Shown here piece by piece: positions 1 to 4,843 of a stretch of 8,862 nucleotides of DNA. Made by a program: the position numbers and the translations under genes. Source of the DNA: an uncultured Eubacteriaceae bacterium (GTDB lineage Bacteria; Bacillota; Clostridia; Eubacteriales; Eubacteriaceae); contig CANRHG010000067.1 of the NCBI GenBank assembly GCA_947630385.1, forward strand, positions 1-8,862. The letters are read 5' to 3'. The notes under the pieces were generated by a model. It did not search any database and was not told where the DNA came from. It worked only from the letters and a program-made list of their open reading frames with translations. Each line of letters starts with the position of its first letter. The stretch's first letter is position 1.

Positions 1-531
1 GGCCCATCGCGCCTGCGTAAAGGCGCCATCGATCGGTTCCGGTCCCGGGGCGTCCCCTTTCTGGGTTAAGGAGATTCGGATGATGTTGACGTTGTGGCCC
101 AGCCCTTCACTTCCGCAGGCTGCGCCGTTTCTGGCCCAATTGCTCCAACCGACGTTTGGCGAGTGAACTCTGTAATAAACGTCGTAGTAATATTGCAGTT
201 TACCGGTTAGTCGGATTCGGACGGCCTGAATGCCTTTGCCCGAAGCTCCGGCTCCGTTTTGGCCGGGAACCCAAGGTCCCCAACCAACTTCTTCGTTGTG
301 GACTTTGTACTCGATGTTTCCTTTTTCGGTGAGAGCCGGCGAAACGTGAACGTTTAACCACTCCAAACGGTCCGGACCGGCCATCTCCGATCCGTCCTGT
401 CCGCTTCCTGAGCCCCCATTGAACTCTCCGGTATAAGCGACGCTGTAGGTCTCCCCTTCGGCGCTGACGCTTAAAACCGGAATGAGCAGAAAAAGGAAAA
501 TCAGAAAGATACTTAAAAAACCTCTTTTCAT
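1..531 (-). CDS. Secreted ChW-repeat protein, N-terminal part (cut by left edge)
   Basis: The first 177 codons of a secreted protein; the frame is still open at base 1, so the C-terminus lies outside. The protein starts with a signal peptide: MKRG, then a hydrophobic run to about residue 22, then a likely cleavage site near SVSA-E. Two clostridial hydrophobic-with-conserved-Trp (ChW) repeats follow, at about residues 72-108 (EVGWGPWV ... GKGIQAVRIRL) and 117-158 (NVGWSNWA ... GLGHNVNIIRISL). Residues 30-65 resemble a degenerate repeat lacking the Gly-Trp core. ChW proteins are extracellular in Clostridia and are thought to mediate surface or polysaccharide binding; the exact partner cannot be told here. 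The start is chosen because the signal peptide begins there, and a purine-rich GAAAGAGAGAG ribosome site sits just upstream. It is divergent from the small toxin gene and resembles the ChW protein at 6034-7323, so the two are probably paralogous surface proteins. Confidence 0.88.
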   Translation of the reverse strand, partial: MKRGFLSIFLIFLFLLIPVLSVSAEGETYSVAYTGEFNGGSGSGQDGSEMAGPDRLEWLNVHVSPALTEKGNIEYKVHNEEVGWGPWVPGQNGAGASGKGIQAVRIRLTGKLQYYYDVYYRVHSPNVGWSNWARNGAACGSEGLGHNVNIIRISLTQKGDAPGPEPIDGAFTQARWA

Positions 532-601
532 ACTCTCTCTTTCTAAAGTGTATTTGCTTTAAATTTTATCAAGATTAACAGAGGAAGTCAGCAAAGATTA
601 T

Positions 602-630
602 ATTTTACCAAAATTTTTTATACCTGTCAG
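602..630 (-). promoter_or_regulatory. Promoter of the left ChW gene
   Basis: On the minus strand, CTGACA (625-630) is followed after exactly 17 bases by TAAAAT (602-607), which is preceded by TGG, giving an extended -10. Transcription would start near 595 and leave a 5' leader of about 63 bases before the ATG at 531. An overlapping TATAAT lies at 597-602, so the exact -10 is uncertain. Confidence 0.5.
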
Positions 631-900
631 AAGATTTTAAATACGTTTTTCCTTCCAAGCTTAGTTCTTTCATTATTCTTACATAGTTTTTCTAAATTCG
701 TTTAAAGAGGAACTTATTTACGAAAAACGGAAGTGAAACCGGCTCAAAGTTTTGTCAAAAAAGGAAGTTTAAATTTTTGTTTGTAGATTCGAAATAAAAT
801 CAGTTTTATAGTTGGCTTAATTTTACAGCTGAAAGTAAAATCTGAGTTTCGTTGAGACCTCTTTTTTATCGCACAAATAGGTTGGATATTTAAAATAAAT
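631..900. other. AT-rich intergenic stretch, no gene seen
   Basis: Between the ChW promoter and the toxin cassette no reading frame with a ribosome site is visible on either strand. The only structured element noticed is a weak -10-like TAAAAT at 891-896 on the plus strand, which could serve the small gene at 987 but has no convincing -35 partner. Nothing else is supported here. Confidence 0.5.
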
Positions 901-970
901 GAGTAAGGTCTTTGGATTAGGCCGCCTCTGAACTGTCAGAATTTACGTTTTTAATTGTAAATTTTAATGG

Positions 971-979
971 AAAGGAGGT
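971..979 (+). promoter_or_regulatory. Strong Shine-Dalgarno that fixes the toxin start
   Basis: AAAGGAGGT is close to the full anti-16S complement. Its distance of about 8 bases to ATG 987 is ideal, while GTG 981 would leave almost no spacer. Such a strong site before a toxic peptide makes sense if translation is held back by mRNA folding. The 3'-terminal CCTCTTTTTCC (1211-1221) could pair partly with GGAAAGGAGG (969-978). Confidence 0.8.
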
Positions 980-986
980 AGTGAAA

Positions 987-1175
987 ATGACATTCGCTTT
1001 TGAAGCTTTAATCTTTTTATGCATTTTGGCGATTCTCGTGATTTTGATCATGATCTTTATCCTAATGGTCATAAAAGCGATCAGCTTAATTAAAGCATTA
1101 AAAAAGGACTCAGATAAAAACAAGAGCTCTGAGTCCGATAGCACTTCGCCTAATTCCTACTGCCGGAGAAATTAG
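987..1175 (+). CDS. Small hydrophobic membrane peptide, probable type I toxin (62 aa)
   Basis: A 62-residue peptide. Residues 1-35 are almost wholly hydrophobic after MTFAFEALIF and form one long membrane helix. A basic patch (KALKKD, about 38-43) and a Ser/Asp/Lys-rich polar tail ending CRRN follow. This plan (short N-terminus, one helix, charged tail) is that of Gram-positive type I toxins such as the TxpA, BsrG and Fst groups, which act at the membrane. No family can be assigned from sequence by eye. The start is the ATG at 987, not the in-frame GTG at 981: AAAGGAGGT at 971-979 lies 8 bases before the ATG but almost touches the GTG. Context supports the toxin reading: an antisense RNA with its own promoter and terminator overlaps codons 39-62 and the 3' untranslated region, and the mRNA ends are complementary. 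An ordinary small membrane protein cannot be excluded. Confidence 0.78.
   Translation: MTFAFEALIFLCILAILVILIMIFILMVIKAISLIKALKKDSDKNKSSESDSTSPNSYCRRN
1100..1136 (-). terminator. Antisense RNA terminator, inside the toxin gene
   Basis: On the minus strand GGACTCAGA (1128-1136) pairs perfectly over 9 bases with TCTGAGTCC (1106-1114) and is followed directly by six U (1105-1100). On the plus strand the same bases encode the charged tail of the peptide and the hairpin is followed by GATA, not by T residues, so the signal works in the antisense direction only. Confidence 0.82.
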
Positions 1176-1194
1176 GTAAATAATATCTTTTTTC

Positions 1195-1219
1195 AGAGGC
1201 GGTTCAAAGGCCTCTTTTT
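1195..1219 (+). terminator. Intrinsic terminator of the toxin mRNA
   Basis: AGAGGC (1195-1200) pairs with GCCTCT (1210-1215) across a 9-base loop, followed by T residues to 1219. It lies 20 bases after the toxin stop codon. Confidence 0.75.
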
Positions 1220-1229
1220 CCTATAACTA

Positions 1230-1238
1230 ATTATACCA
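1230..1238 (-). promoter_or_regulatory. Extended -10 promoter of the antisense RNA
   Basis: The minus strand reads TTGGTATAAT, an exact TATAAT (1230-1235) with the TGn extension at 1236-1238. The -35 region about 17 bases upstream (CTGTTT) is poor, as is allowed for extended -10 promoters. The start of transcription is expected near 1223. Confidence 0.65.
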
Positions 1239-1295
1239 AGGTTTTAATCTTAAAACAGGCTTCGATTCCTATTTTGGAACAATTAAAAAACTTTG

Positions 1296-1339
1296 AAAAA
1301 AAACAGCTGCCTAATTACAGTCACAAAAATTAGACAGCT
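1296..1339 (-). terminator. Strong minus-strand terminator
   Basis: On the minus strand AGCTGTCTAATT (1328-1339) pairs with AATTAGGCAGCT (1305-1316) over 12 bases; the one imperfect pair is G-U in this direction but C-A in the other, which argues for use on the minus strand. Eight U follow (1303-1296). It ends the putative second small RNA. It is also the first good terminator downstream of sbcC. Confidence 0.78.
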
Positions 1340-1382
1340 TAGTTTATTCTGAGTAGGGCGGCCTTCAGGCGCCTCTTTTCTT
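1296..1382 (-). ncRNA. Second antisense-like small RNA, diverged copy without a toxin
   Basis: A minus-strand unit with a -10-like GATAAT at 1389-1394 and a strong terminator at 1296-1339 would give an RNA of about 87 bases. Its 5' part (AAAAGAGGC, CCT, GAA, CCGCC in order) matches the 5' part of the antisense RNA at 1100-1223. Its CTAATT/AATTAGGC arms match the internal stem of that RNA (TCTAATT and AATTAGGC against CCTAATT and AATTAGGC). It looks like a duplicated antitoxin RNA whose toxin partner is lost: no membrane-helix frame remains on the plus strand at 1220-1380. The -35 is weak, so expression is uncertain. An alternative is that only the terminator is real and serves read-through from sbcC. 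Confidence 0.42.
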
Positions 1383-1383
1383 T
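1356..1383 (+). terminator. Plus-strand terminator, relic of a second toxin 3' end
   Basis: GGGC-G-GCC (1356-1363) pairs with GGCGCCT (1368-1374) around TTCA, with one bulged G at 1360. A T-rich tail follows (TCTTTTCTTT). The motif order (ggcgg, ttca, ggc, ctctttt) matches the toxin terminator at 1195-1219. No gene in front of it is evident, so it may be left over from a duplicated toxin cassette. Confidence 0.5.
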
Positions 1384-1411
1384 CTGTTATTATCCTAAAT
1401 TTAAGTTCCAG

Positions 1412-1458
1412 AAATCTCAGATAAGCACACTGCAAACACCTATAAATATCTGAGATTT
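1412..1458. repeat. 12-bp perfect inverted repeat beside the DnaA boxes
   Basis: AAATCTCAGATA (1412-1423) and TATCTGAGATTT (1447-1458) are exact reverse complements separated by 23 bases. Neither direction has a T tract after it, so it is not a terminator. Its right end touches the first DnaA-like box. It could be a protein-binding dyad or part of the second RNA's promoter region. Confidence 0.6.
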
Positions 1459-1491
1459 TATCCCCAAAGTTATAAACAGTTTTTATACACA
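1458..1491 (+). other. Left DnaA-box cluster (three boxes)
   Basis: Plus-strand 9-mers at 1458-1466 (TTATCCCCA), 1470-1478 (TTATAAACA) and 1483-1491 (TTATACACA) lie 12 and 13 bp apart. The third fits the known DnaA-box consensus TTATNCACA exactly; the other two differ by one or two bases. All point rightwards, toward the AT-rich centre. Confidence 0.65.
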
Positions 1492-1618
1492 GGATTTATT
1501 CTTAAATTTTCTTAAGTATTTAACTATGCGAAATTATTTTATTTACAACTAATCGCATTTGTAAATACCCAGTTGGCAGCGTTTCCTTTTACTTTGTACG
1601 ACACTTTAACACTTTTAC
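1492..1618. other. AT-rich, dyad-rich stretch between DnaA clusters (candidate unwinding region)
   Basis: The left part (1492-1568) is very AT-rich. GTATTTA and ATGCGA (1516-1522, 1526-1531) pair with TCGCAT and TAAATAC (1553-1558, 1562-1568) in one large interrupted dyad. ATTTACA (1541-1547) and TGTAAAT (1560-1566) form a second, nested one, and CTTAA/TTAAG (1501-1505, 1512-1516) a third. An easily melted region between DnaA clusters is what a bacterial origin contains; this role is inference. No gene is seen here. Confidence 0.45.
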
Positions 1619-1663
1619 TTATACACAATCTGTGGGTAAGTCTGTGGATAAGCCTGTGTATAA
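1619..1663 (-). other. Right DnaA-box cluster (four boxes at exact 12-bp spacing)
   Basis: Four boxes start at 1619, 1631, 1643 and 1655, so exactly 12 bp apart. They are TTATACACA (plus, 1619-1627), then on the minus strand TTACCCACA (1631-1639), TTATCCACA (1643-1651, perfect consensus) and TTATACACA (1655-1663). Three are exact TTATNCACA and one has a single mismatch. Chance clustering of this kind in 45 bp is very unlikely. Such arrays occur at oriC and at DnaA-titration or DnaA-regulated sites in Bacillota. Confidence 0.8.
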
Positions 1664-1744
1664 ACGGAAATCCACGATTTTTGGTAAGTTTTAACCTACC
1701 CAGACCTTCTTTTTTATCAACGCTACTGATAACGCCGAAAAAAT

Positions 1745-4639
1745 TTATGTGCGAATTTCGCTATGATCTTTTTTCTTTTCGACCACGATCTGCCCGTCGA
1801 TCAGCTCTTTTAGGCTCTCGACGTGTGAGATCACAAAAACTTTCCGGTCACCGGTGAGATTAAGAAGGACTTCGACGGCCCGTTCCAAATGATCGGGATC
1901 GAGTGAACCAAAGCCTTCGTCGATAAAAATCGTGTCCAGCCGTACCCCGCCGTATTCTTCTTCGACGATTTCACTAAACCCAAGAGCTAAAGAGAGCGAG
2001 GTAAAAAACATCTCGCCACCCGAAAGCGTAGTGATCTCCCTGGTTTTATTATTTTGCCCATCGTAAATCTCTAGTCCGAGCCTTCCGGCTTCGGGTTGGA
2101 TCAGACTATAACGGCCGAGTGAGACCGTATACAAGCGTTTGTTGGCGCGCTCTAAGATTTTCTTAAAGTAATAACTAAGTACAAACTGAGCGAATGTCCG
2201 TCCCTTTTTGTTGACCGTATCGTTTAAGGCCCCTAGATCGTTGACTCTCTCGTCGAGCTCTAAGTATTTGGTATAAAGTCCTTTTACCTGTTTTATCTTA
2301 TCTTTTAGCTCCTCCCCACCGATTTTAAGCCTTTCAAGCAGGCGCTCGTACTCGGCACGCTTATCTAAAAGTTCGGCCTCTTCTTCATCGAGTCCTTCGC
2401 TGCTGATTCGTTCTTCGTTTTTAAGTTTTTCTTGTAAGACCTTAAGCTGAGCTGTGACCGTCTCAAGTCTTGCGTAAAAATCCATCACACTTTTACGGTA
2501 GCTTTCAAGTTCGTCAAGCTCTGATAAAAGCTTTTTAAAGGTAAGCGCGTCAAGATTTTCGCGCCTTAAACTTTCTTTAAGACGGTATCCCGACGCCATC
2601 CACTCTTTACGCTTCTCACGAAGCCTTTCCCCTGCAGATCTTAGTCCCTCGTTTAGCCGTACCTGATCCATGGTGAGCTTTTGTTCGGTTTCCTCGAGCT
2701 TCTTTAACGCTTCTTGCTTATTATTCAGTTCTTGCCGAAGTTCTTCCAGCTTTTTTACGGCCGTATCATACGACATCACGTCTTCCCTGAGCTCCCTTTT
2801 TAGATACTCACCGCGCTCTACGACCTTTACGTAATCTTCTTTAAGAGTAGCCAGTTTTTCTTTAAGACGTTCAAGATCTTCTTTACGCTTGTCTTCCCGT
2901 AAAATGTTTTTCTTGTTGACCTCTTGTTTCTGTTTAAGACTCTCGAACTCTTCTTCAAGGCCTTTCTTGGCCTCCAAAAGCTCGTCGACTTGCCGGAGTT
3001 GTTTTTGTTCCAGACTCTTTTTTAGCTCTTCTTCTTCGCTCTTTAAGATATCAAAGTCTTTTTTCTGTTTTTCGTACGTCGTCCGTTTTTGATTTCTTTC
3101 TTCTTCCAGTGCTTTTAGATCGACCGTCTCGTGACTCTCCGAAGCTTTGGGACTGGGGTGCTCGGTACTTCCGCATACTGGACAGGGCTTGCCCTCTTTT
3201 AGATGCGTAGCAAGAACTGCCGCCTGGTCTTCCAAGAAGAGTTCAAAAGCCTTTTGATAATCTTCCTGAGTTGTAAGGTAATCTTCTTTTGCTTTTAGAA
3301 GAATCTCTCTACCCTGACTTAGCCTTTGTTCTAAGTCTTTGACCCGCTCCCGTTTTTCTTCGACCTCTTTAGCTTCGGCCAGTTCTCTTTTTACCGCTTC
3401 AAGCTTGTTTTTTGTCTCGTACAACGCGGCTACGATCTCTTCGGGCAGGACGATTTCGATTTTTTCTCCTTCAAGTGTTTTTATACGGGCCAAAAGCTCC
3501 TTATTACGCTTTATCTGCGCTTTGGCTTTCTTCCTTAAGTCCTCGAGTTCTTCTTTTTTTTCGTCACAGTCTTTATAGTAGTCGAGCCTGCTCTCACCGA
3601 CGGCGATCCTCTCTTTAAGACTCTCTAGGTCTTTTTGGTCAAAATCCGACAACTTCTTTTTGTTCTCTACAAGCTTTTCCTTGACCTCCGAAAGACTCTT
3701 TTCATCCTCTGCGGTTTTCGTTTTGAGTTCGTCCGTCTCGTCTTTAAGCTCTAAGATCTTATCGTAGTCGGTTTTAAACCCGTCTACTTTCTCAAGCAGG
3801 GCGATCCTCTCCTGCTTCGCTTTTACCTGCTCAAAGCTTTCGTCTAGCTCGTCTTTTTGGGCGAGCAGGTCTTTTTCCTGCCTCTCAAGCTCCTTAAAGC
3901 GCAGCGCTTTTTCTTTCTTTTTATAAAAACGGTCGATCTCTTTTAAAAGGATCTCCCGTTCTTCGACCGTCTTTTTTCTGGAATTTTCTAACTCCTCTAA
4001 GTCCGCCTTTAAGCTCTCTACCGGGTCCTCCGTCCCATACTCGGACAAAGTAAGAAGTCTTTCTTCACTTAAAGCCCTATCCGCTTTGGCCTCATCGAAG
4101 GCCTTTTTTACCTTCTTATCAAAATTTTCGTATAACGTCAGCCCAAAGATCCGGTTGAAAGTCTTCTCCTGCTCACCGCTTGTCGCCTTTAACATGGCCA
4201 TGAAGTCGTTTTGGGCGATCATGACAATCTGGCCGAACTCGTTTTTCGTGATCCCCAGGATCTCTTCGATTTTCCTGGTGGCTTCTTTGCTCTTTTGGAC
4301 GATCCCTCCGTCGGGAAGGACGAGCAGGGCTTCGGCGTTGTATTTTCGCTCTTCGGTGGCGTATCCCGGCGAGCGTTCGATGTGATAACGTTTTCCGTTT
4401 AGTTCAAAATCAAAAGCGACCCGGGTCCTCACGTCGCGGTTTTTCGAGTGCATCTGCGAAAACTTCCGCGCCCCACTGGGATCGCCAAACAGCGCGCAAC
4501 AGATCCCGTCAAAGATCGTCGTCTTTCCCGAGCCCGTCGGCCCGCTTATTAAGGTCAGCCGGTCGAAATCTTCAAAATCGATCACGGTCTTATCGACGTA
4601 AGGGCCAAAGCCCTCCATTTCCAGTCTTACCGGTTTGAT
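1745..4639 (-). CDS. sbcC: SbcC, ATPase subunit of the SbcCD nuclease
   Basis: The SMC/Rad50-like ATPase that with SbcD opens hairpins and degrades double-strand DNA ends. Counting from the ATG at 4618: FGPY near residue 4, Walker A GPTGSGKT at 26-33, a Q-loop region with MIAQNDF, a Lys/Glu-rich coiled coil over roughly 190-850, the zinc hook CPVC in its middle (Cys479, Cys482), ABC signature LSGGE at 865-869, Walker B FIDE ending at Glu901, D-loop GSLD, and switch His932. Length is about 960 residues, usual for Gram-positive SbcC. Start: the ATG at 4618 would delete the first beta strand. Upstream in frame the codons read I-K-P-V-R-L-E-M, matching the family start M-K-P, and GGGAGGG (4644-4650) sits 4-5 bases before the ATC at 4637-4639. 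No ATG, GTG or TTG lies between the in-frame stop at 4664-4666 and 4618, so I place the start at ATC. Automated calls would use 4618. Confidence 0.95.
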   Translation of the reverse strand: MKPVRLEMEGFGPYVDKTVIDFEDFDRLTLISGPTGSGKTTIFDGICCALFGDPSGARKFSQMHSKNRDVRTRVAFDFELNGKRYHIERSPGYATEERKYNAEALLVLPDGGIVQKSKEATRKIEEILGITKNEFGQIVMIAQNDFMAMLKATSGEQEKTFNRIFGLTLYENFDKKVKKAFDEAKADRALSEERLLTLSEYGTEDPVESLKADLEELENSRKKTVEEREILLKEIDRFYKKKEKALRFKELERQEKDLLAQKDELDESFEQVKAKQERIALLEKVDGFKTDYDKILELKDETDELKTKTAEDEKSLSEVKEKLVENKKKLSDFDQKDLESLKERIAVGESRLDYYKDCDEKKEELEDLRKKAKAQIKRNKELLARIKTLEGEKIEIVLPEEIVAALYETKNKLEAVKRELAEAKEVEEKRERVKDLEQRLSQGREILLKAKEDYLTTQEDYQKAFELFLEDQAAVLATHLKEGKPCPVCGSTEHPSPKASESHETVDLKALEEERNQKRTTYEKQKKDFDILKSEEEELKKSLEQKQLRQVDELLEAKKGLEEEFESLKQKQEVNKKNILREDKRKEDLERLKEKLATLKEDYVKVVERGEYLKRELREDVMSYDTAVKKLEELRQELNNKQEALKKLEETEQKLTMDQVRLNEGLRSAGERLREKRKEWMASGYRLKESLRRENLDALTFKKLLSELDELESYRKSVMDFYARLETVTAQLKVLQEKLKNEERISSEGLDEEEAELLDKRAEYERLLERLKIGGEELKDKIKQVKGLYTKYLELDERVNDLGALNDTVNKKGRTFAQFVLSYYFKKILERANKRLYTVSLGRYSLIQPEAGRLGLEIYDGQNNKTREITTLSGGEMFFTSLSLALGFSEIVEEEYGGVRLDTIFIDEGFGSLDPDHLERAVEVLLNLTGDRKVFVISHVESLKELIDGQIVVEKKKDHSEIRT

Positions 4640-4650
4640 AGTTCCCTCCC
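4637..4650 (-). promoter_or_regulatory. Ribosome binding site in front of a probable AUC start of sbcC
   Basis: The minus strand reads GGGAGGG, AACT, ATC, AAA, CCG. The spacing suits initiation at ATC and is about 25 bases from the ATG at 4618, too far for that start. AUC initiation is rare but known to be possible, usually at low efficiency. Confidence 0.55.
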
Positions 4651-4663
4651 AAGTTTGTCGAAC

Positions 4664-4762
4664 TCAAACTATTGACTTTAGTTTTAAAAAAGTGTAAATT
4701 ATTGTCTTGACAATACTTTCCGTCTGGAACCTATGCTTTTCTGGTTTTACCAGGTTTTTCAT
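4664..4762 (-). CDS. Possible 32-residue leader peptide between sbcD and sbcC
   Basis: A short frame begins MKNLVKPEKH and ends LKLKSIV, stopping at TGA 4664-4666. AAAGGA lies 8 bases before its ATG. It ends 24 bases before the putative AUC start of sbcC and is in the same frame. The peptide is basic and resembles nothing I recognise. Translation of it could couple to sbcC, or it may be chance in an AT-rich spacer; the short length makes the latter quite possible. Confidence 0.2.
   Translation of the reverse strand: MKNLVKPEKHRFQTESIVKTIIYTFLKLKSIV
4701..4714. repeat. 14-bp dyad in the sbcD-sbcC gap
   Basis: ATTGTC-TT-GACAAT is a perfect 6-bp dyad with a 2-base centre. It contains TTGACA on the plus strand and TTGTCA on the minus strand, both -35-like, but no good -10 lies at 16-18 bases in either direction. 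It could be an operator for an internal promoter of sbcC. Confidence 0.35.
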
Positions 4763-4831
4763 TTTTAAATTCCTTTTTTTAATAAAAATTTTGAACGAGA
4801 TTAAGATAATATGTTTCAGGGTTCCAGGCGG
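4720..4831. repeat. 112-bp segment bounded by 12-bp inverted repeats
   Basis: CCGTCTGGAACC (4720-4731) and GGTTCCAGGCGG (4820-4831) are inverted repeats with one differing position, which becomes a G-U pair in a plus-strand RNA. The interior is AT-rich. Flanks are T-rich on both sides (CTTT and TTTT), so a target duplication cannot be judged. The segment sits exactly in the gap that separates two genes usually adjacent or overlapping, which suggests a small non-coding insertion or a structured RNA element. Confidence 0.4.
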
Positions 4832-4843
4832 TTTTCTTTTTTC

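Larger units (their letters stand above)
922..1202 (+). other. Long-distance complementarity joining 5' and 3' ends of the toxin mRNA
   Basis: CCGCCTCTGAA at 922-932 is the exact reverse complement of TTCAGAGGCGG at 1192-1202. In a plus-strand transcript starting near 900 and ending at the terminator near 1219, these 11 bases would pair, closing the whole toxin message into a loop. The 3' partner includes the 5' arm of the terminator hairpin (1195-1200), so the two folds compete. Type I toxin mRNAs such as hok, aapA1 and bsrG are known to use 5'-3' end pairing to stay untranslatable; applying that here is inference. Confidence 0.65.
1100..1223 (-). ncRNA. Convergent antisense RNA to the toxin mRNA (probable RNA antitoxin)
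   Basis: A short minus-strand RNA of about 124 bases is predicted from a promoter (TGGTATAAT, 1230-1238) and a terminator (1100-1136). It begins opposite the toxin terminator and covers the toxin 3' untranslated region and its last 24 or so codons, so it is perfectly complementary to the 3' third of the toxin message. Its 5' segment contains CCGCCTCTGAA, the same sequence as the toxin mRNA 5' end at 922-932. Antisense RNA and the mRNA's own 5' end would therefore compete for the same 3' target. A stem of CCTAATT with AATTAGG (1151-1157 and 1170-1176) lies in its middle. This 3'-overlapping, convergent layout matches TxpA/RatA and BsrG/SR4. Ends are inferred from the signals, not measured. Confidence 0.72.

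Noticed and set aside
981..983. GTG as start of the small membrane peptide
   Set aside because: The Shine-Dalgarno almost touches it; the ATG six bases later has ideal spacing.
917..1144. 75-residue minus-strand frame opposite the small peptide gene
   Set aside because: It mirrors the toxin coding strand, has no ribosome site, and overlaps the antisense RNA terminator.
1225..1332. Plus-strand frame ending LPNYSHKN as a possible second toxin
   Set aside because: Its end resembles the toxin end (PNSYCRRN), but there is no start codon with a ribosome site and no hydrophobic helix; the likeness comes from the shared hairpin arms.
1683..1700. Hairpin GGTAGGT/ACTTACC just after sbcC as its terminator
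   Set aside because: It is followed by A residues on the minus strand, not T; the first good terminator is at 1296-1339.
1573..1857. 94-residue plus-strand frame
   Set aside because: It runs through the DnaA boxes and into the 3' end of sbcC, with no ribosome site.
4651..4670. GAAC near sbcC as a LexA (SOS) box
   Set aside because: The second half-site GTTC is absent at the right distance.
4741..4759. CTGGT-TTT-ACCAG plus T run as a plus-strand terminator
   Set aside because: Five-base stem with a three-base loop is too weak, and no plus-strand gene precedes it.
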